Origin: Pseudomonas japonica | GTDB taxonomy: Bacteria; Pseudomonadota; Gammaproteobacteria; Pseudomonadales; Pseudomonadaceae | Direction of reading: 5' to 3' | NCBI RefSeq assembly: GCF_013522925.1 | Contig: NZ_JAAMQU010000004.1 | Location: 310,001 to 374,000 of the forward strand | Length of the DNA stretch: 64,000 bases | Shown: positions 9,159 to 19,394 of the stretch, in pieces | Numbering within the stretch: the first letter of the stretch is position 1 | How the letters are laid out: each line of letters opens with the position of its first letter | Position numbers and translations under genes: made by a program | The notes under the pieces: generated by a model | Databases searched by the model: none | What the model was told of the DNA's origin: nothing | Seen by the model: the letters and a program-made list of their open reading frames with translations, nothing else

Positions 9159-9447
9159 TGCCACCAACAGATGAGCGTCAGGTCGTACATCCGGACGTAG
9201 GATGAATTTCGAGACCCTCGATTGACATAAAGCCGCGTAGCAACTCGGGCCTATCCGCCACTTGTCAATGCAGTTCCACATGCCAGCCCAGCTTGGCAAT
9301 ATGGACGGGCAAGGTGCGACACCTTCCACCTATCAAGGATTGCCAGCCCCAGCGGGTAACCAGTAGGATTTGTTACAGGGTGTGCCTTTGCCGTCGCGAG
9401 GTGCAGGTTAAAGTTTATGCCAGTCGGGCCGCTGGCAGGGATTGCCT

Positions 9448-10815
9448 ATGCCTGCTCCAAACTCCCCGGCCTCCACTCTGGTGCCGCGTGCCCAGCAAAT
9501 GACTCATCAAGCCTTGGCTGCCCTGGAGCGCTTCAGCCATGTGGAAGCCGTCAGTGGCATCGTACTGGTAATTGCCGCCATTGCGGCGCTGGTCTGGGCC
9601 AATAGCCCGGCAGGAGTAACCTACGAATCCTTCTGGCATTCCCGCCTCAGCGTCTCGCTCGGTGACTACAGCCTGGGCGCCTCACTGCACTTCCTCGTGA
9701 ACGATGGGTTAATGACGATTTTCTTCCTGGTGGTGGGGATGGAAATTCGCTCGGAGATGAAAGACGGCTCGCTGTCCAACCTGCGCATGGCGACACTGCC
9801 GGTAGCTGCTGCGTTTGGCGGCGTGATGGTGCCTGCGTTGATCTACAGCGCGGCCAACCTGGGCCACCCTTCCCTATCGGGCTGGGCCGTACCCACCGCC
9901 ACAGACATCGCCTTCGCCGTTGGGGTACTGGCCTTGCTGGGCAAGTCTATCGCCCCTGGGGTGAGGATTTTCCTGTTGGCGCTGGCGATCATCGATGACA
10001 TTGCAGCGGTGCTGATCATTGCCGTGTTCTATACCACCTCGCTTGATGCTTCAGGGGCCGCCCTCGCCTTGCTAGGCATCGTGTTAGTGCTGGTCATGCA
10101 GCGCATGGGCTTTGCTAACGCCTGGTTGTATAGCGTGCCCGGAATTGTCATCTGGGCGGGCCTGGCCAAGCTGGGCGTTCATCCCACGTTGGCGGGTGTC
10201 ATCCTTGGCCTGATGACACCGGTCTATTCACGGCCCGCGCCGGAGCGGCCCATGGAAACCCTGGTCAGTGCCGTCCGCGACTTGGTGCACCAGGTGAAAG
10301 AAACGCCGGAGACGGCCGCCGTGCAGCAACCTCTGGTGCAGATCCGCAAGGCGCACCGGGAAATCCTGCCGCCTGTTCAGCGGGTGCAAACCGCGCTTCA
10401 CCCTTGGGTGGCCTACGTAATCATGCCGCTGTTCGCCTTGGCCAACGCCGGCGTGGCCTTCAACGACACGTCGCTTGAAGGCGCCACGGCCTGGGCAGTG
10501 GCTGCAGGTGTAACCCTGGCACTGATCGTCGGCAAGCCCGTGGGTGTGATCCTCACCTGCGTGACCCTCGTCAAGCTCAAGCTTTGCGAGCTGCCGGATG
10601 GCGTCACTTGGCGCGGCGTGGTGCTGATCGGCCTGCTGGCCGGGATCGGCTTCACGATGTCCATCTTCATCGCCGGCCTGGCTTTCAACGATGCCAACCT
10701 GTTGGGCATCGCCAAGCTCGCCGTGTTGGTGGGCTCGGGCTGTTCGGCCGTGCTTGGCCTTGCGTGGGGCGCCGCGATGTTCGTAAGAAAATCCGCCGCG
10801 CCCCAGCGGGCTTAG
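9448..10815 (+). CDS. nhaA: Na+/H+ antiporter NhaA
   Basis: Inner-membrane antiporter that expels Na+ in exchange for H+, with about 12 membrane segments. Seen: FFLVVGMEIRSEM, the unwound-helix region GWAVPTATDIAFAVG, and LALAIIDDIAAVLIIA with the two adjacent Asp residues essential for transport. There is an enlarged soluble loop (PERPMETLVSAVRD to LPPVQRVQTALHPW) compared with E. coli NhaA, common in proteobacterial NhaA. About 455 residues. I start at ATG 9448 (MPAPNSPA); the TTG at 9442 is less likely. It precedes an MscS channel gene on the same strand by about 240 bases, so this is an ion/osmotic stress neighbourhood. Confidence 0.93.
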   Translation: MPAPNSPASTLVPRAQQMTHQALAALERFSHVEAVSGIVLVIAAIAALVWANSPAGVTYESFWHSRLSVSLGDYSLGASLHFLVNDGLMTIFFLVVGMEIRSEMKDGSLSNLRMATLPVAAAFGGVMVPALIYSAANLGHPSLSGWAVPTATDIAFAVGVLALLGKSIAPGVRIFLLALAIIDDIAAVLIIAVFYTTSLDASGAALALLGIVLVLVMQRMGFANAWLYSVPGIVIWAGLAKLGVHPTLAGVILGLMTPVYSRPAPERPMETLVSAVRDLVHQVKETPETAAVQQPLVQIRKAHREILPPVQRVQTALHPWVAYVIMPLFALANAGVAFNDTSLEGATAWAVAAGVTLALIVGKPVGVILTCVTLVKLKLCELPDGVTWRGVVLIGLLAGIGFTMSIFIAGLAFNDANLLGIAKLAVLVGSGCSAVLGLAWGAAMFVRKSAAPQRA

Positions 10816-11053
10816 CCCTGGGGCAAGGGGCTGTCAGGTTGGCATTCGGCGGCGCACGCTCGGCAGGCCTGCGCGCATAGCGTGCACAAGCGGGCGCCGT
10901 CAGCGCGGCAGGGAAAAAACTGCACAAACCGCTACGAAAGGCCTCGAATCCTGACAAGCACCCGCGGTACCCACAAAGCGGGCTCGGGCCCACGAGGTGG
11001 TGTCCGCGGGAGCCGCTGCGTTGCAGGCGCTTCGTTCAACAGAGGAGTAAACA

Positions 11054-12196
11054 GTGAATCTGGATTTTCTCACCGGTATTACGCAAACCGAATTCCTGGG
11101 TATCACACTCGCCAATTGGTGCCTGGCCGCTTGCGCCATCGCGCTAAGTTTTACCATTGCACGTGCCGGCATCGGCTTCGTACTCAAGAACCTGCGTGTC
11201 CGGGCCAGCCGTCCGGAGGCGCACATCAGCCATATCGCGATCGAGGTGCTGTCCAGCACCAGCAATGCGCTGTTGTTGTTGGGCGCGGTGCTTATAGGCA
11301 TCGGCATTCTCGACCTCCCGGAGCGCTGGTCGGCCCGGGTCAGCAGCCTGTGGTTCGTTGTGGTGGCGCTGCAGGTCGGCCTATGGGCCAACCGCGCCAT
11401 CGCGCTGGCGGTGTTGCGTTATTTCAAACGGCATAGCCAATCGGAGGTATATACCGGAAGCGCCTTGGGCACCCTGTCGTTATGGGGCGCCAAGGTGTTG
11501 CTGTGGGCCGTGGTCGTGCTGGCCATGCTGTCCAATCTCGGTGTGAATATCACCGCCTTCGTGGCGAGCCTTGGCGTTGGTGGTATCGCGATTGCGCTGG
11601 CGGTGCAGAATATACTCGGTGACGTTTTCGCGTCGCTATCAATCGCCGTGGACAAGCCGTTCGAAGTGGGCGACTTCATCGTGGTGGGCTCACTGGCAGG
11701 TACTGTTGAACACGTTGGGCTGAAGACTACCCGTATCCGTAGCTTGGGCGGCGAGCAGATCGTGATGGCGAACGCCGAGATGATCGGCAGCACCATTCAG
11801 AACTACAAGCGGTTGCAAGAGCGCCGCATCGTGTTCAAGTTTCGCCTCACCTACAACTGCTCGCCAGAGCAAGTCAAAGCGGTACCGCAGCAGGTTGAGC
11901 GGATCATCCGCGGGCAAAAGCTGGCACGCTTTGACCGTTCCCACTTCCTGGCCTTCGGCGAAAACGCCTTGGAATTCGAAACCGTGTACATCGTGCTGGA
12001 CCCTAGCTACAACGTGTACATGGATGTTCAGCAGGCCATCAACCTGCAGATGATGGAAGCGTTCGCCGACATGGGCGTGGAGTTCGCCTTCCCCTCCAGA
12101 ACGGTTTACGTGGCGTCGCTCCCCCCCTCAGTAGATACACGGCCGGGAAGCGAAGAAACTGCCGCCCGTGGCACGGCGCCGCAAACCATGCAGTGA
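11054..12196 (+). CDS. MscS family mechanosensitive ion channel
   Basis: 380-residue inner-membrane channel that opens on osmotic downshock. Seen: four to five hydrophobic segments, then the pore helix and first beta domain GVNITAFVASLGVGGIAIALAVQNILGD (Gly/Ala-packed TM3 and the AxQN turn), KPFEVGDFI, and the soluble vestibule LKTTRIRSLGGEQIVMAN. The C-terminal tail (PPSVDTRPGSEETAARG) is probably disordered. Start is a GTG with AGAGGAG 6 bases upstream, a strong ribosome site. It follows nhaA and faces a broken BCCT osmolyte transporter gene. Confidence 0.92.
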   Translation: MNLDFLTGITQTEFLGITLANWCLAACAIALSFTIARAGIGFVLKNLRVRASRPEAHISHIAIEVLSSTSNALLLLGAVLIGIGILDLPERWSARVSSLWFVVVALQVGLWANRAIALAVLRYFKRHSQSEVYTGSALGTLSLWGAKVLLWAVVVLAMLSNLGVNITAFVASLGVGGIAIALAVQNILGDVFASLSIAVDKPFEVGDFIVVGSLAGTVEHVGLKTTRIRSLGGEQIVMANAEMIGSTIQNYKRLQERRIVFKFRLTYNCSPEQVKAVPQQVERIIRGQKLARFDRSHFLAFGENALEFETVYIVLDPSYNVYMDVQQAINLQMMEAFADMGVEFAFPSRTVYVASLPPSVDTRPGSEETAARGTAPQTMQ

Positions 12197-12243
12197 GACC
12201 ATGGTTTATAGAACCTTCGTAGCAAGGTAAAGGCCAAGGGATA

Positions 12244-12270
12244 GGGGCCGCAGCCAGCTGGCGCGGCCCC
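12244..12270. terminator. GC-rich hairpin between convergent mscS-like gene and BCCT remnant
   Basis: GGGGCCGC (12244-12251) pairs with GCGGCCCC (12263-12270), with the self-complementary GCCAGCTGGC in between. It lies between two convergent genes, so it may end both transcripts, but neither side has a T-run. Confidence 0.5.
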
Positions 12271-12279
12271 GCGTGTGGG

Positions 12280-13216
12280 CTACCCCTGATAGGCATAGAG
12301 GTTGAGGGTTCGGCTCACGATCTCGGTCAGGTAGCCGCCGGTGTTCTGAACGAAGGTCTGGAGGATCAATACCGTGGGGCCCAGAACGATCACCATGAGC
12401 AGCAGCAACACGGCGAGGCTCAGGTTCAGCTCCGACAGCCGACGCACGCCTTATATCCAGACCTGTGACTACCGACAGGGTAGCCAATGCGGTAGTACCG
12501 ATGATGAGCAGAATCTGCACCGGGATGGAGATCGGTACGCCGAACAGTGCGTTAAGCCCTGTATTGATCTGCGCAACGCCAAAGCCTAGAGAAGTGGCGA
12601 CCCCCAAGACCGTGCCGATGATCGCAAAGATATCGACAGCGTGGCCCATAGGGCCGTGGATGCGCTAACCGATGAGCGGGTACAGCACCGAGCGCAAGGT
12701 GAGCGGGAGCCCATGCCGGTAGCTGAAGCAAGCAAGGATCAGCGCTACGATGGCATAGATAGCCCAGGCATGGAGCCCCCAGTGAAAGAAGGTAATCTTC
12801 ATTGCCTCACGCGCGGCTTGCACGGTGTTGCCGTCACCCACGGGTGGGTTGGGAAAATGCATCACCGGCTCGGCCACGCCGAAGAACATCAGCCCTATCC
12901 CCATGCCCGCCGAAAACAGCATGGCGAACCAGGTGGTGCTGCTGTAGTCAGGGGTGCTGTGATCCGGTCCCAGCTTGATATCGCCGTAACGACTCAAGCC
13001 GAGAAACACGACGGTTCCCAGGATGATCGCCACGGCCAGGATGTAGAACCAGCTCAGGTTGGTGATGATCCAGCCTTGGATGTCAGTGAACACCGCTTGG
13101 GCATTCTCCTGAAATAGGCTGGCATAGAGCACCAGCGCAAGCAGGGCCGCCGCCGATATCCAGAATACGGGCGCGTTGATGGATGATGGTTTGGCTGTTT
13201 CTGCCTCGGTAGGCAT
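12280..13216 (-). pseudogene. BCCT (BetT-like) choline/betaine transporter, decayed and 3'-truncated
   Basis: The reverse strand encodes the first half of a BCCT symporter: MPTEAETAKPSS, TM1 WISAAALLALVLYASLF, and the family signature SAGMGIGLMFFGVAEPVMHF followed by FFHWGLHAWAIY. It is broken in three ways. (1) A TAG at 12665-12667 interrupts PLIG[18 protein letters not shown]. (2) A frameshift near 12450-12456, after SVVTGLD, moves [20 protein letters not shown] into another frame. (3) After TLNLYAYQ the gene simply ends, losing roughly the last half of a protein of more than 600 residues. A working transporter is impossible. GGAG precedes the original start. It sits beside an intact MscS gene. 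Confidence 0.88.
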
Positions 13217-13365
13217 AGGCTCGGATTCTCCTCGACAAGGCGCCCTACGTTGCGCAAGGCTGGGATAGTGGATGAGCGATTGACTACAAGGGTCGGTGCT
13301 CGTTTCGCAAGCGACCTTGGAAAGAAGCGGCTAGACGCTAGGAATTGCCCGCCCCGCCCCGCTCC

Positions 13366-13404
13366 ATGCCTGCCTGCTTGCCTGCTCGCTTGCCTGCTTG
13401 CTGC
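13366..13404. repeat. Imperfect GCCTGCTT short tandem repeat
   Basis: A run of TGCCTGCTTGCC-type units (CCTGCCTGCTTGCCTGCTCG and on) makes a simple-sequence tract in the roughly 270-base gap between the BCCT remnant and the SDR gene. It could vary in length by slippage; no function is implied. Confidence 0.6.
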
Positions 13405-13454
13405 GCCGGATGTCGCAGGACGGCGATGGCGTTTGTTTATCTTCCTTGAACCAG

Positions 13455-13484
13455 TAGGTGGGCGGCTCGGGCGCCGCCCACCTA
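13455..13484 (-). terminator. Hairpin just after the SDR stop codon
   Basis: TAGGTGGGCGGC (13455-13466) pairs perfectly with GCCGCCCACCTA (13473-13484) around a 6-base loop, 6 bases beyond the SDR stop. The 12-bp GC-rich stem is right for a terminator, though the T-run is poor. Confidence 0.6.
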
Positions 13485-13489
13485 TGCAC

Positions 13490-14242
<753 letters not shown>

Positions 14243-14361
14243 GATGTTTCTCCCAGGTTTTGAAGTGTTGCGTAAGGTTGAGTTGCGGTGTGAGAGAAGC
14301 TTATCGACCGCGCGGTTTTTTCAAAATAGAATTGCCTGCAAACCATCATTGCAGAAATGAA

Positions 14362-15276
14362 ATGAGCAGACTTCCAGATTTCGAAGGGTTGGCGATGTTT
14401 GCCAAGGTGGCAGAAGAGGGATCATTCGCGGCGGCTTCAAGGGTAATGGGGGTCTCAGTGCCTACAGTGTCTCGGGCTGTCGCACGGCTCGAAGAACGCT
14501 TGGGCGGTCGGCTGTTCAACCGCACCTCCAGGCAACTGGCGCTGACGGAGTTCGGCGCGAGCATGGCCGCCAAGGCAGGGGAGATTTACCGGCAGGCCGA
14601 AGAAGTAGAGAGTGAAGCCCAGGAGTTGTCGGTGCAGCCCCGCGGACAGGTACGCCTGGCGGTACCGATGTCCTTCGGTTTGCGCTGGGTCGCGCCGCTG
14701 ATGCCGCAACTGATGCGCCAATACCCCGAGTTGTCGATTGACCTGCACTTGTCCGACGCCTCGGTCGACCTTATTGCAGAAGGCTTTGACGCAGCCTTGC
14801 GGATCGCGGTGTTGCCTGACTCGTCCTTGGTCGCTCGGCGCATATGTGCAGTGACTCAGTACCTGGTTGCCTCGCCTGGGTACCTGGAGGAGCACGGACA
14901 GCTCACCCATCCCCGTGAACTGGCGGCCCGCAGGTGCCTCAGCTATGCGTATCGGTCGCGCAGCCAGGTGTGGCGCTTTACCCATGACGACGGCACCGAG
15001 GAAGACGTAGTGCCCAACGGCCCGCTGCGAGTGACCAACTCTGACGCCCTGCTGCCTGCCCTGCTGGACGGCTTGGCCATTGCCGAACTCCCCGAGTTCA
15101 TTGCCAGCGAATATCTGGTAGATGGCCGACTCGTCGCCTTATTACCTGAATGGCACATGATGCGCGGCGGCCTGTATTTCGTGACCCCATCAGCACGCAC
15201 GCGGCCCGTGAAGATCAAGGCGCTATCGGACTTCTTTGCCAAACACCTATCGGACCCCAGATGGCGCTGGCCATGA
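14362..15276 (+). CDS. LysR family transcriptional regulator
   Basis: About 304 residues: winged-helix domain (MFAKVAEEGSFAAASRVMGV, then PTVSRAVARLEERLGGRLFNR) and effector domain (GFDAALRIAVLPDSSLVARR). I use the ATG at 14362 (MSRLPDFEGLAMF), which fits the CrgA-like LysR group; the frame is open to 14260 but those extra 34 residues look non-coding. Likely controls the divergent SDR gene; target and ligand unknown. Confidence 0.9.
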   Translation: MSRLPDFEGLAMFAKVAEEGSFAAASRVMGVSVPTVSRAVARLEERLGGRLFNRTSRQLALTEFGASMAAKAGEIYRQAEEVESEAQELSVQPRGQVRLAVPMSFGLRWVAPLMPQLMRQYPELSIDLHLSDASVDLIAEGFDAALRIAVLPDSSLVARRICAVTQYLVASPGYLEEHGQLTHPRELAARRCLSYAYRSRSQVWRFTHDDGTEEDVVPNGPLRVTNSDALLPALLDGLAIAELPEFIASEYLVDGRLVALLPEWHMMRGGLYFVTPSARTRPVKIKALSDFFAKHLSDPRWRWP

Positions 15277-15411
15277 CGACATAAAAGGCGCGACAGAAAT
15301 GAAAGGATGCATTTCCACAATTGCTATTTTGATTGATTACCGAATCTTTTAATTTGGGTTGGAAGTCACGGTACACCGTGCCAACCCTCATCAGCTTCGG
15401 AGCAATCTCTC

Positions 15412-15816
15412 ATGAAAAACGCCGTAGAACTCTTTCAAATGTACCTGGACGCCATCCAGTCCCCAGGCACTGCCGCTTCGCTCTTTGCCGAAGATGGCGT
15501 GCTGGAGCTTCCTTATCTTGAATCCTTGGGCATCGCCCACCGGGCTCAAGGTAACGATGCCATCGAATCCTTCATTGGTTCCCTGTTGGCTAAAGTACCT
15601 GGCTTCAAATTTCGTTGCGTACGGTTCCTGATCGATACCCCCGACCAAGCGTTCGCGGAATACAGCGTCGAGGCGTTGGTGCCTGCGACTGGCCGTATCT
15701 ATCGGCAGATGTATGCGGGTCGCCTGGTGGCGAAGGACGGCAAGATCCAGTTGCTTCGCGAGTCCTTGGACACCGTTGCCGCGGCCAAGGCCTTCGCGCC
15801 TGCTGACTCAGCCTGA
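15412..15816 (+). CDS. SnoaL/NTF2-like family protein
   Basis: 134 residues with the cone-shaped NTF2-like fold pattern: N-terminal helix MKNAVELFQMYLDAIQ, ASLFAEDGVLELPY, then GNDAIESFIGSLLA and beta strands up to YAGRLVAKDGKIQLLRESLD. Members include ketosteroid isomerase-like enzymes and many uncharacterised small proteins; no defining catalytic pair can be assigned. It lies 135 bases downstream of the LysR gene, and may belong to the SDR/LysR locus functionally. Confidence 0.8.
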   Translation: MKNAVELFQMYLDAIQSPGTAASLFAEDGVLELPYLESLGIAHRAQGNDAIESFIGSLLAKVPGFKFRCVRFLIDTPDQAFAEYSVEALVPATGRIYRQMYAGRLVAKDGKIQLLRESLDTVAAAKAFAPADSA

Positions 15817-16133
15817 GTGCATCCTGGATAACATCCTCCTGAAGGAGCCTAAGATGACCGTGTTTGCGCCCGCGAAATAGCTCAACGTCATCAGCTACTG
15901 TTGATGAACAAGCTCAATCACCGCACTTCTTGACCGATCGATACCTATCACGTTTGCCAGCGGGTACGGCGCTGCGGCGCCAGGGCCCGGCGTTCAGCAC
16001 CTGACGATCATCAGCAAGGCGTTTTCAATCGCTCAACTGGACAGTGCGATACAGCGCAGCTTAACCTGAGCTCCGCTGCGTCTATGGCCTGCTGTCCTGA
16101 CTGTTAAGGTGGCGTCCCGTCCCTTATACGCCT
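15817..16133. other. Gap without a recognisable gene
   Basis: A ribosome site AAGGAG followed by ATGACCGTG at 15854 starts a frame that stops after eight codons, which could be the stub of a lost gene. No homology, repeat or clear terminator was recognised in the rest. Confidence 0.4.
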
Positions 16134-17375
16134 TTGGATAGCGATCAAAGCCCTGTGACTGACTCCTCCCTTAGCGCAAAGCCCGACGCGCCGGATTTTT
16201 CCGGGGCCATCGCCGCCGTTCAGAAGATCGATTCGGTACCGTTGATCCTGGAAATGGTCAAGCAGGTAACCGGGATGCGGTTCGCAGCCGTCGCCCGAGT
16301 GACGGAGAAGCACTGGGTAACTTGTGCGGTCGATGACTCGATTGATTTCGGCTTGATACCCGGCAGCCAACTCGAGCTGGAAACCACCATCTGCCATGAG
16401 ATCCGGCAGAACCGCAGGCCAGTCATCTTCACCCACGCGAGCGATCATCCAGTCTTCTCGCAGCACCACACGCCTAAGCTGTATGGTCTGGAAAGCTACG
16501 TTTCCATTCCGATCATCACCGCCGACGGGGGCTTCTTCGGCACGCTGTGCGCGATCGACCCACTGCCCGCCAGCTTCGACGAATCCACCGTGCTGAAGTC
16601 CATGGGGCTCTATGCACAGCTGATTGCGATGAACCTTGATTTGCACAAGGGATTACTCACGTCCGAACAGGCACTGGCCGACGCGACCGAAGCCGGGGTA
16701 TTACGCGAGCAATTCGTGGCCGTGCTGGGTCATGACCTGCGCACCCCGTTAAGTGCGGTACGGCTGAGTGCCGAGCTGCTGGAGACAAGGGTTGCGGAGC
16801 CCCGCAGTGTAAAAATGGTCCGGGCCATCCGCCAAAGCGCGCTGCGCATGAGCAGCCTGATCGAGGATGTGCTCGATTTTGCCCGCGGCAAATTGGGCGG
16901 AGGGATTCCCGTCAAACCGCTGCTCACGGATGATCTGCAGGAGCAGTTCGAAGCCGTGCTCATGGAGCTGCGGGTGGTGCACCCGCATGCGCAGATTATG
17001 GAAACGTTGGATATTCCTACCGGGCTCTATTGCGATCCCAATCGATTAGGGCAATTGCTCTCCAACCTGGTCGGGAATGCCATCACGCACGGGGCAGAAG
17101 GCACCCCGATTCAGGTGCGCGTCAACACGATCGACCAGAACCTGGTGTTGTCAGTGCACAACACCGGCGCGGCGATCCCCGCCGATGTACTCCCCTCGCT
17201 GTTTCAGCCATTCAAGCGTCCCGAGGTGGGCCATCGGGAAGACGGGTTGGGCCTGGGCCTCTACATCTCGAACGAGATCTGTGTGGGTCACCATGGAATG
17301 CTTGAGGTCACGTCGGATGATGCGCAAGGCACCGAATTCGTGGCCACCATTCCTTGCCGGTTACAATGGGCATAA
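16134..17375 (+). CDS. GAF-domain sensor histidine kinase
   Basis: About 406-413 residues, no membrane segments, so cytoplasmic. N-terminal GAF domain (about 30-175: ILEMVKQVTGMRFAAVARV to YVSIPIITADGGFFGTLCAID), then HisKA with VLGHDLRTPLSAVRLS (phospho-accepting His), N-box NLVGNAITHG, and ATP-lid GLGLGLYI. The product is an orphan kinase: no response regulator gene is adjacent. GAF kinases of this type (PhyR/BphP-like context without bilin Cys evidence) sense small ligands or redox; the signal is unknown. The start is unsure: TTG at 16134 or GTG at 16155, neither with a strong ribosome site. Confidence 0.88.
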   Translation: MDSDQSPVTDSSLSAKPDAPDFSGAIAAVQKIDSVPLILEMVKQVTGMRFAAVARVTEKHWVTCAVDDSIDFGLIPGSQLELETTICHEIRQNRRPVIFTHASDHPVFSQHHTPKLYGLESYVSIPIITADGGFFGTLCAIDPLPASFDESTVLKSMGLYAQLIAMNLDLHKGLLTSEQALADATEAGVLREQFVAVLGHDLRTPLSAVRLSAELLETRVAEPRSVKMVRAIRQSALRMSSLIEDVLDFARGKLGGGIPVKPLLTDDLQEQFEAVLMELRVVHPHAQIMETLDIPTGLYCDPNRLGQLLSNLVGNAITHGAEGTPIQVRVNTIDQNLVLSVHNTGAAIPADVLPSLFQPFKRPEVGHREDGLGLGLYISNEICVGHHGMLEVTSDDAQGTEFVATIPCRLQWA

Positions 17376-17453
17376 ACGATACGTGCTCCCAAAGCATTCA
17401 AGGCATTGGCGCTGCAAACTGACGGCACCGCCGTAGGTGCTGGAAAGGAAGGT

Positions 17454-17906
17454 TCACAAGGGCAGCCCTCGCTCTGAAATGACGTGTTTCATCACCAAGG
17501 TAGAGGTTAACCGCTGCACGTTCGGGAGCCTCGATAGGCCCTCGTCATACAGCTGTTGAAACGCTGGCAGATCACGAGCTACAACGTGTAACAGGTAATC
17601 AGGTTCGCCGAACAATCGCTGCGCGATAACCACTTCGGGTATGTCGATAAGCGAGGCCTCGAACGCAGCCACTGCTTCCTGATTCCCTTCGCGCAGGGTG
17701 GCGAAAACCAGTGCTGAAAAATTGAGCCCCAGCACAGCATTGTCCAGTTGGGCCCTATACCCACGGATTGCTCCGGATTCCTCCAGCGCCCGTACTCGGC
17801 GGTGGCACGGAGATAGGCTCAGCCCTACCCTCTCGCCCAAATCAGTAAGAGACAGACGGCCATCCTTCTGCAATTCGGCAAGAATATTTCTATCCAATCT
17901 ATCCAC
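17454..17906 (-). CDS. Lrp/AsnC family transcriptional regulator
   Basis: 150 residues from a GTG at 17906 (VDRLDRNILAELQKDGRLSL), preceded by GGAGA. Helix-turn-helix at about 20-45 (LGERVGLSLSPCHRRVRAL) and the RAM ligand-binding domain (FGEPDYLLHVVARDLPAFQQL). Lrp-type proteins bind amino acids. It is divergent from a LysE exporter remnant at 18040, the standard pairing in which the regulator senses the exported amino acid; the partner is now broken. Confidence 0.92.
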   Translation of the reverse strand: MDRLDRNILAELQKDGRLSLTDLGERVGLSLSPCHRRVRALEESGAIRGYRAQLDNAVLGLNFSALVFATLREGNQEAVAAFEASLIDIPEVVIAQRLFGEPDYLLHVVARDLPAFQQLYDEGLSRLPNVQRLTSTLVMKHVISERGLPL

Positions 17907-18039
17907 GGAGAAACATCTCCTAATGCGATGAGGTTTGACGACGGATTTTAAAAGAAAATACCCGTTTATTCTCGATATTCTTTCGTCCGGGCTCGCCATA
18001 GCCATCAACGGCCGGCGGGAAGTTTTCTCGGAAGGCAGA

Positions 18040-18650
18040 ATGAGCTTTAGTACCTTTGCGGCTTTCTGGGCCGTGTCGTTTCTTTTCGTCATCACACCTG
18101 GTGCGGACTGGGCTTATGCCATTGCTGCCGGCATGCGGGGTCGCTTGGTTGTGCCGGCTGTGGGGGGCCTGTTAAGTGGCCACCTACTGGCGACGCTGAT
18201 CGTTGCGGCGGGCGTTGGGGGGCTTATTGCACGCTTTCCGAGGGTCATGGTGGTGATGACCCTGATGGGGGCCGGCTACCTGATTTGGCTCGGCATAAAC
18301 GTGCTTCGCCATCCATCCGTTCCCAAGGCCGGAGCGGATGACTTGGGTTCAGGTCTACGTGGGCCATCAAGGGGGCCTGTATCAGCGGGCTGAACCCGAA
18401 GGTGTTTTTGCTGTTTCTGGCATTGCTTCCGCAATTTACGGAGCCAAACTCTTCCTGGCCTATCCCCGCACAAATGGTCCTGTTAGGTCTGGTGCATACC
18501 TTCAGTTGCGCTGTGATTTACCTTCTGGTCGGCTTCGGCTCCGAAGTGATACTGCGAGCTCGCCCGCGTGCGGCCTTGCTGGTAAGCCATTTTTCCGGGG
18601 CAGCCATGATCCTGGTGGGCCTCTTGCTCATCGGGCAGTCGCTGGCTTAA
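18040..18650 (+). pseudogene. LysE/RhtB family amino-acid exporter, frameshifted
   Basis: Inner-membrane amino-acid exporter. First frame from ATG 18040: MSFSTFAAFWAVSFLFVITPGADWAYA, with the family P-G-P/A motif, through GYLIWLGINVLRHP to about residue 107. Then a one-base loss near 18358-18360 (CTACG-TGGGCC) shifts the frame; the remainder, WAIKGACISGLNPKVFLLFLALLPQF through SLA at 18650, is in the neighbouring frame. The NPK motif typical of the family lies after the break. As it stands only the N-terminal three helices would be made. Divergent Lrp regulator at 17906. Confidence 0.87.
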
Positions 18651-18797
18651 GAAAGTAGGCCTATGACGTTTCCCACGCTTGAGCGTCGGGTTCAGGATCA
18701 AAGGCGCTGAAAATAACCCGTCAGGGGTCAGGTAGGTGTGATGGCCAGCAGGGGACGAAGGGAGCAAGCCTCTTGCCCCTCCCCGTTCACGGCCTTG

Positions 18798-19310
18798 CTA
18801 CGCCAGCTTGCCCTTATGCGCCGCGGCTACAAGCCCGTCCAACCAGTCTTGATGGCCGTTGATCATCGGGTTGGGCCTGGCCTTGGCCAACTCTTCGGCA
18901 GGTTTGCCCTTCTGGGTTTCCTGGGTGAGTATGCGCACTCGACCTCCCGAGAGGTCCTCGACCAGCCAGGCGTGGTGGACGTCTAGGCGCGTATCCCCTT
19001 CTCCGGCCCAGCCATGCCAAGCCACGCGGCCGGGCTTACCATCGGCCGGGGGCACATATTCAGTACATTGAGCCTCGACAGGGAAGCCGAAGGTTTCGAA
19101 GTAGAAGCGCACACCCTCGGCCAGCTCGGGCCCCTTACCCTCATGGAAACGGACGTTTGCTGAATTGGCATAGTACGTAGGCCACCGAGGGGCCACGCTC
19201 AACAGCGGCCACACATCGGCGGCGCTCAAGCCGGCCACGATCACTTCGTTAGAGACAAAATTCTCAGTGAAGCCCGGCAGGTAGCCTTTAGGCCAAACGA
19301 TCTCATGCAT
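18798..19310 (-). CDS. SRPBCC (START/Bet v1-like) domain protein
   Basis: 170 residues with the SRPBCC pattern: an N-terminal strand followed by the helix AADVWPLLSVAPRWPTYY, strands VRFHEGKGPELAEGVRFYF and GRVAWHGWAGEG, and a C-terminal helix NGHQDWLDGLVAAAHKG. These proteins bind hydrophobic ligands; catalytic function cannot be assigned. Divergent from the LysR gene starting at 19395 (84 bases between starts), so it is the likely target of that regulator. Confidence 0.82.
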   Translation of the reverse strand: MHEIVWPKGYLPGFTENFVSNEVIVAGLSAADVWPLLSVAPRWPTYYANSANVRFHEGKGPELAEGVRFYFETFGFPVEAQCTEYVPPADGKPGRVAWHGWAGEGDTRLDVHHAWLVEDLSGGRVRILTQETQKGKPAEELAKARPNPMINGHQDWLDGLVAAAHKGKLA

Positions 19311-19394
19311 GCTAGTAACTCGTAGTGATGGACTGGCGCCATAGTGGCTGGTAGCTTGAAATCACGCTAATCGCCATATTTGATCTCATTTATA

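Noticed and set aside
13366-13404. CRISPR-like or VNTR array
   Set aside because: Short GCCTGCTT simple repeat without spacers; no CRISPR repeats or cas genes anywhere in the window.
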